From assembly GCF_000264995.1 (NCBI RefSeq), contig NW_006767435.1, positions 1,822,531 through 1,886,530 of the forward strand: DNA of 64,000 bases, read 5' to 3'. This DNA comes from Punctularia strigosozonata HHB-11173 SS5. Lineage: Eukaryota; Basidiomycota; Agaricomycetes; Corticiales; Punctulariaceae. A program made the position numbers and the translations under genes. The notes beneath the pieces are model-generated. The model was given only the letters and a program-made list of their open reading frames with translations. It did no database searches and had not been told where the DNA came from. Positions 61,648-64,000 of the stretch are shown here, piece by piece (position 1 is the first letter of the stretch; every line of letters begins with the position of its first letter).

Positions 61648-62040
61648 GCCTCGCCGGCACACCCGGTGAGTGCGCTTCTTGCGGATGAATGGACCTCCAC
61701 TCATGTATTTGTTTATACGCTTAGGCACTATGATAAAGGGAGCCGGGAACAGGAACCTATCGCCATAGTGCGCAGGAAGGCGTCTCATCACCGCACCTCC
61801 GCTGATTGAATCGGGGTGGGACATGAGCCGGGACCCATAAAACGGGACATCGCCTTACGCACCCATCCGGAAATGTTGCAGGGGCGCGAGACACCGCCCT
61901 GCATCGCGTCTATCAATAGCAGGGTATCGAAGCTTGTCGTCGGAACAATACAAAGGAGAGGACTGTCTATGCAGCACGCTTCATCGGGGTATATTGCGTT
62001 TCATCCTGAAACATCGTCGCTTCGATTCTTCCGTTTGCCA
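61648..62040. other. Convergent 3' spacer between PFD4 and the GH128 gene
   Basis: 393 bp with both 3' UTRs. No gene or repeat seen. Confidence 0.65.
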
Positions 62041-63269
62041 TCATCGAGCGAGTTGGGCGATGATCGCAGCAGTGCCAGCGAATAGCACTGCGAGCGGGAT
62101 CGGCGCCGTCGCCGTCGTGGGCGCAGCGGAAACCGACGGACCGTCAGCACCGCCGCTGCCGTTGGTGTCGGGGCTACTTTCTCCGATGTATTGCTTGCCC
62201 AGGTCGTTGATTTTGCCCTTCGAGGTCATCAGCGCATCTTTCTGTAAGGGCACCGCGTCACCGATACGATAGAGCCTGGAGCGTCGTCAGTCACTCACGG
62301 AATTGACGCCTTGCATATTTTCCATCGCACCAAACCACGCATAGCGTTCTACGAAGTCCGATTGGTCCATGAACGACTGCGTCTTGTTGAGGAACAACTC
62401 AATGTCGTCCATGGAACATTGGCTACCGCCGTTGTAGTTCTGGCAGGCCCATTCTGTGACCCAGATGGGACGTTGGAACGTATTGCGGAAATCTTCCAGA
62501 TATTCGATCATTGCAGTCGCGTTTACGTCGTAATAGTCTAGTTATTGGAAAGAGAGGAAGCACCTGGGGGTGAGCAGCGATAGGCAGAGGTTTAGGTACA
62601 AACACACGCAGGGCTATGAAGTCAATGGTGCAGCCACCATCGCAAATGGTCAGGAAGTCCTGGATCCAAGTCTTCCCTGACGGTGCGCTGGAAGGCGCAG
62701 GACTGCCCAGTCGAACTCCCCGCGAACGCAATGGCTCGAGATACGTTTTCCACATTGCTGCCCCTTCTTCTGGTGTTAGATTTGATTGGCCTGCCTCCTG
62801 TGGCCTGCATTAATATGTCAGCACGATTTCCTTACTGTCAATAGGACCACCAACTCGTTCATGCCAAGGACTGCAGTTATACCACCGGCTTCGATGGTAT
62901 TGTTGATGGTCGTGGAAAACTGGTCGACTTGGGATTGACCCCACAACATTGGGACGAACTCAAGCTTCGTGTTCGTAGGGCTCGGCCCCCAGGAATAATA
63001 CCTGTATCATCGAGTTTGTAACGCGATCACCGGAGAGACCTGTGCACTCACCAGGACACTTTGCCTGTTGTCTGATATTGCGTAATGTCGACAGACTGAC
63101 CATTTGGCCAGGCCAGACCCGCCTTGGAGGAGCTGGTGACAGAACGGTCGGGGAAATCGTGTACAGGCAACGATTGCGGTGCGGCGGTGCAAGGCTCGAC
63201 TTGGTTGAAGATGACGAGGCATATGAAGCAAGCATGGGTGGCCCAGGTCCTTGATTTCCATGAAAGCAT
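62041..63269 (-). CDS. GPI-anchored GH128 endo-beta-1,3-glucanase-like (Asl1-type) protein
   Basis: Five exons (63052..63269, 62855..63001, 62608..62804, 62299..62537, 62041..62241) give 333 residues. An N-terminal hydrophobic segment (ATHACFICLVIFNQ) acts as signal peptide. The catalytic TIM-barrel core shows KAGLAWPNGQSVDITQY, WYYSWGPSPTNTKLEFVPML, the putative acid/base Glu in GMNEPQEAGQSNLTPEE, IDFIALHYYDVNATAMIEYL and the nucleophile Glu in RPIWVTEWACQN, then YAWFGAMENMQGVNS. A Ser/Gly/Thr/Pro linker precedes a hydrophobic end (PLAVLFAGTAAIIAQLAR), a GPI-attachment signal. The family cleaves or remodels beta-1,3-glucan in fungal walls. Unspliced reading meets a TGA after GVNS; a 57-nt intron with CCCTTACAG acceptor removes it and continues into KDALMTSKGKINDLGKQYIG. 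Confidence 0.9.
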
Positions 63270-64000
63270 GACGGCTTTATTGAACTATTTCGTGAGATCG
63301 TGAAAGAGGTTATTAGTACAAGAGTGTAGATATAGGTAGGTGTGTCATCATACCTTACCTGGGCATAACCACTCGTCCTTATGTAGCACGGAGATCATGG
63401 AGCACACTTGTGAATGCGACCGGCCATTGTTTTCGTCATGGGCTGACTACAGACACCGGGTGTGCATGTTGCGCGATGTGAAGGCATCCGTGTCCCGCGC
63501 TTGGTGGAGTCGAGACGTTGTGTATCAGTGACGTCATCGTCAATGAACTACCAATTGGGTCTGAAGACCTTACTTACCAGTGAGCGCTTTTAGATCAATG
63601 CGATACACGCCTGTGTATAGACAGTACCAGTCAGTACAGCACGCTGGAAGCTGTAGAAAGCTTGCCTCGGTTTGGATCTCAGGTCTGTAGCTCGCGGCGA
63701 CGTCTGTTGAATCGTCTCCCTGGGTCCAGCGAAGCCCATAAGCAAATTGCTAACCCATGGACAACACGCCTAGAGGCTACGGACGGTATCGATTAAGGGA
63801 AAGGTCCAAATAATCACCATTATATGGTGCCATGGGAAACGCTCGAGGAAATTCTAACGGCGAGAGTACCACTCAGACTGTAAGCGCCAAGCCGTGTGAA
63901 GTGATGATTCCTGAAGCTCCTTCTTCCGCTTTTATGGTGAACGACGGCCCGCTCATGGCGCAATCACTGCTATACCAGTACGTCCTGTGCTAAGTACAAT
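63270..64000. other. GH128 upstream region and right edge, nothing recognised
   Basis: 731 bp holding the GH128 promoter. Short ORFs only. A gene entering from the right edge is possible but not supported by what can be read here. Confidence 0.5.

Noticed and set aside
62242-62298. Apparent premature TGA in the GH128 gene
   Set aside because: Removed by a normal 57-nt GT..AG intron that also restores the conserved C-terminal sequence.

Overview
The window is nuclear DNA of a filamentous basidiomycete, most likely an Agaricomycete; I cannot fix the order. The signs are GC-rich coding DNA, many 45-65 nt GT..AG introns, very small exons, and families typical of Agaricomycotina (FunK1-type kinase, DUF6699-like protein, alpha-arrestin, GH128 glucanase). 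No rRNA, convincing tRNA, CRISPR array, virus-like element or autonomous transposon was seen. Gene models were built by hand from splice sites and family motifs. Except where stated, the exons of each model sum to an open frame.

Left part (1-20 kb): 5' end of ESA1 (-), PBS2-type MAPKK (-), sphingosine-1-phosphate lyase DPL1 (-), a membrane O-fucosyltransferase-like glycosyltransferase (-) divergent from ATG3 (+), a SUKH (SMI1/KNR4) protein with a suspected frame break (-), a 223-bp element with perfect 32-bp inverted repeats, a DUF6699-like gene (-) and a soluble epoxide hydrolase (-).

Middle (20-46 kb): alpha-arrestin (+), NAD-dependent SDR (-), TCP11-like gene (+), ERD1/EXS membrane protein (+), formate dehydrogenase (+), GCN5 (-), a decayed patch with a FunK1 kinase 3' fragment (-) and a TFIIIA-like zinc-finger relic (+), mitochondrial ribosomal uS9m (-) divergent from TFIIH subunit TFB1 (+), and a conserved protein of unknown function (-).

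Right part (46-64 kb): an 11.4-kb stretch with no recognisable gene, strikingly long for this gene-dense window, then a CSL (RBP-J/Su(H)-type) transcription factor (+) with an MCB-like cluster upstream, prefoldin subunit 4 (+) and a GPI-anchored GH128 glucanase (-).

Most genes are unrelated housekeeping functions (chromatin, transcription, autophagy, lipid and C1 metabolism, trafficking, translation) and I see no metabolic cluster or defence island. The unusual content is structural: micro-exons with a GC-AG intron, overlapping divergent start codons, unusually long introns, relic genes, the inverted-repeat element and the gene desert.
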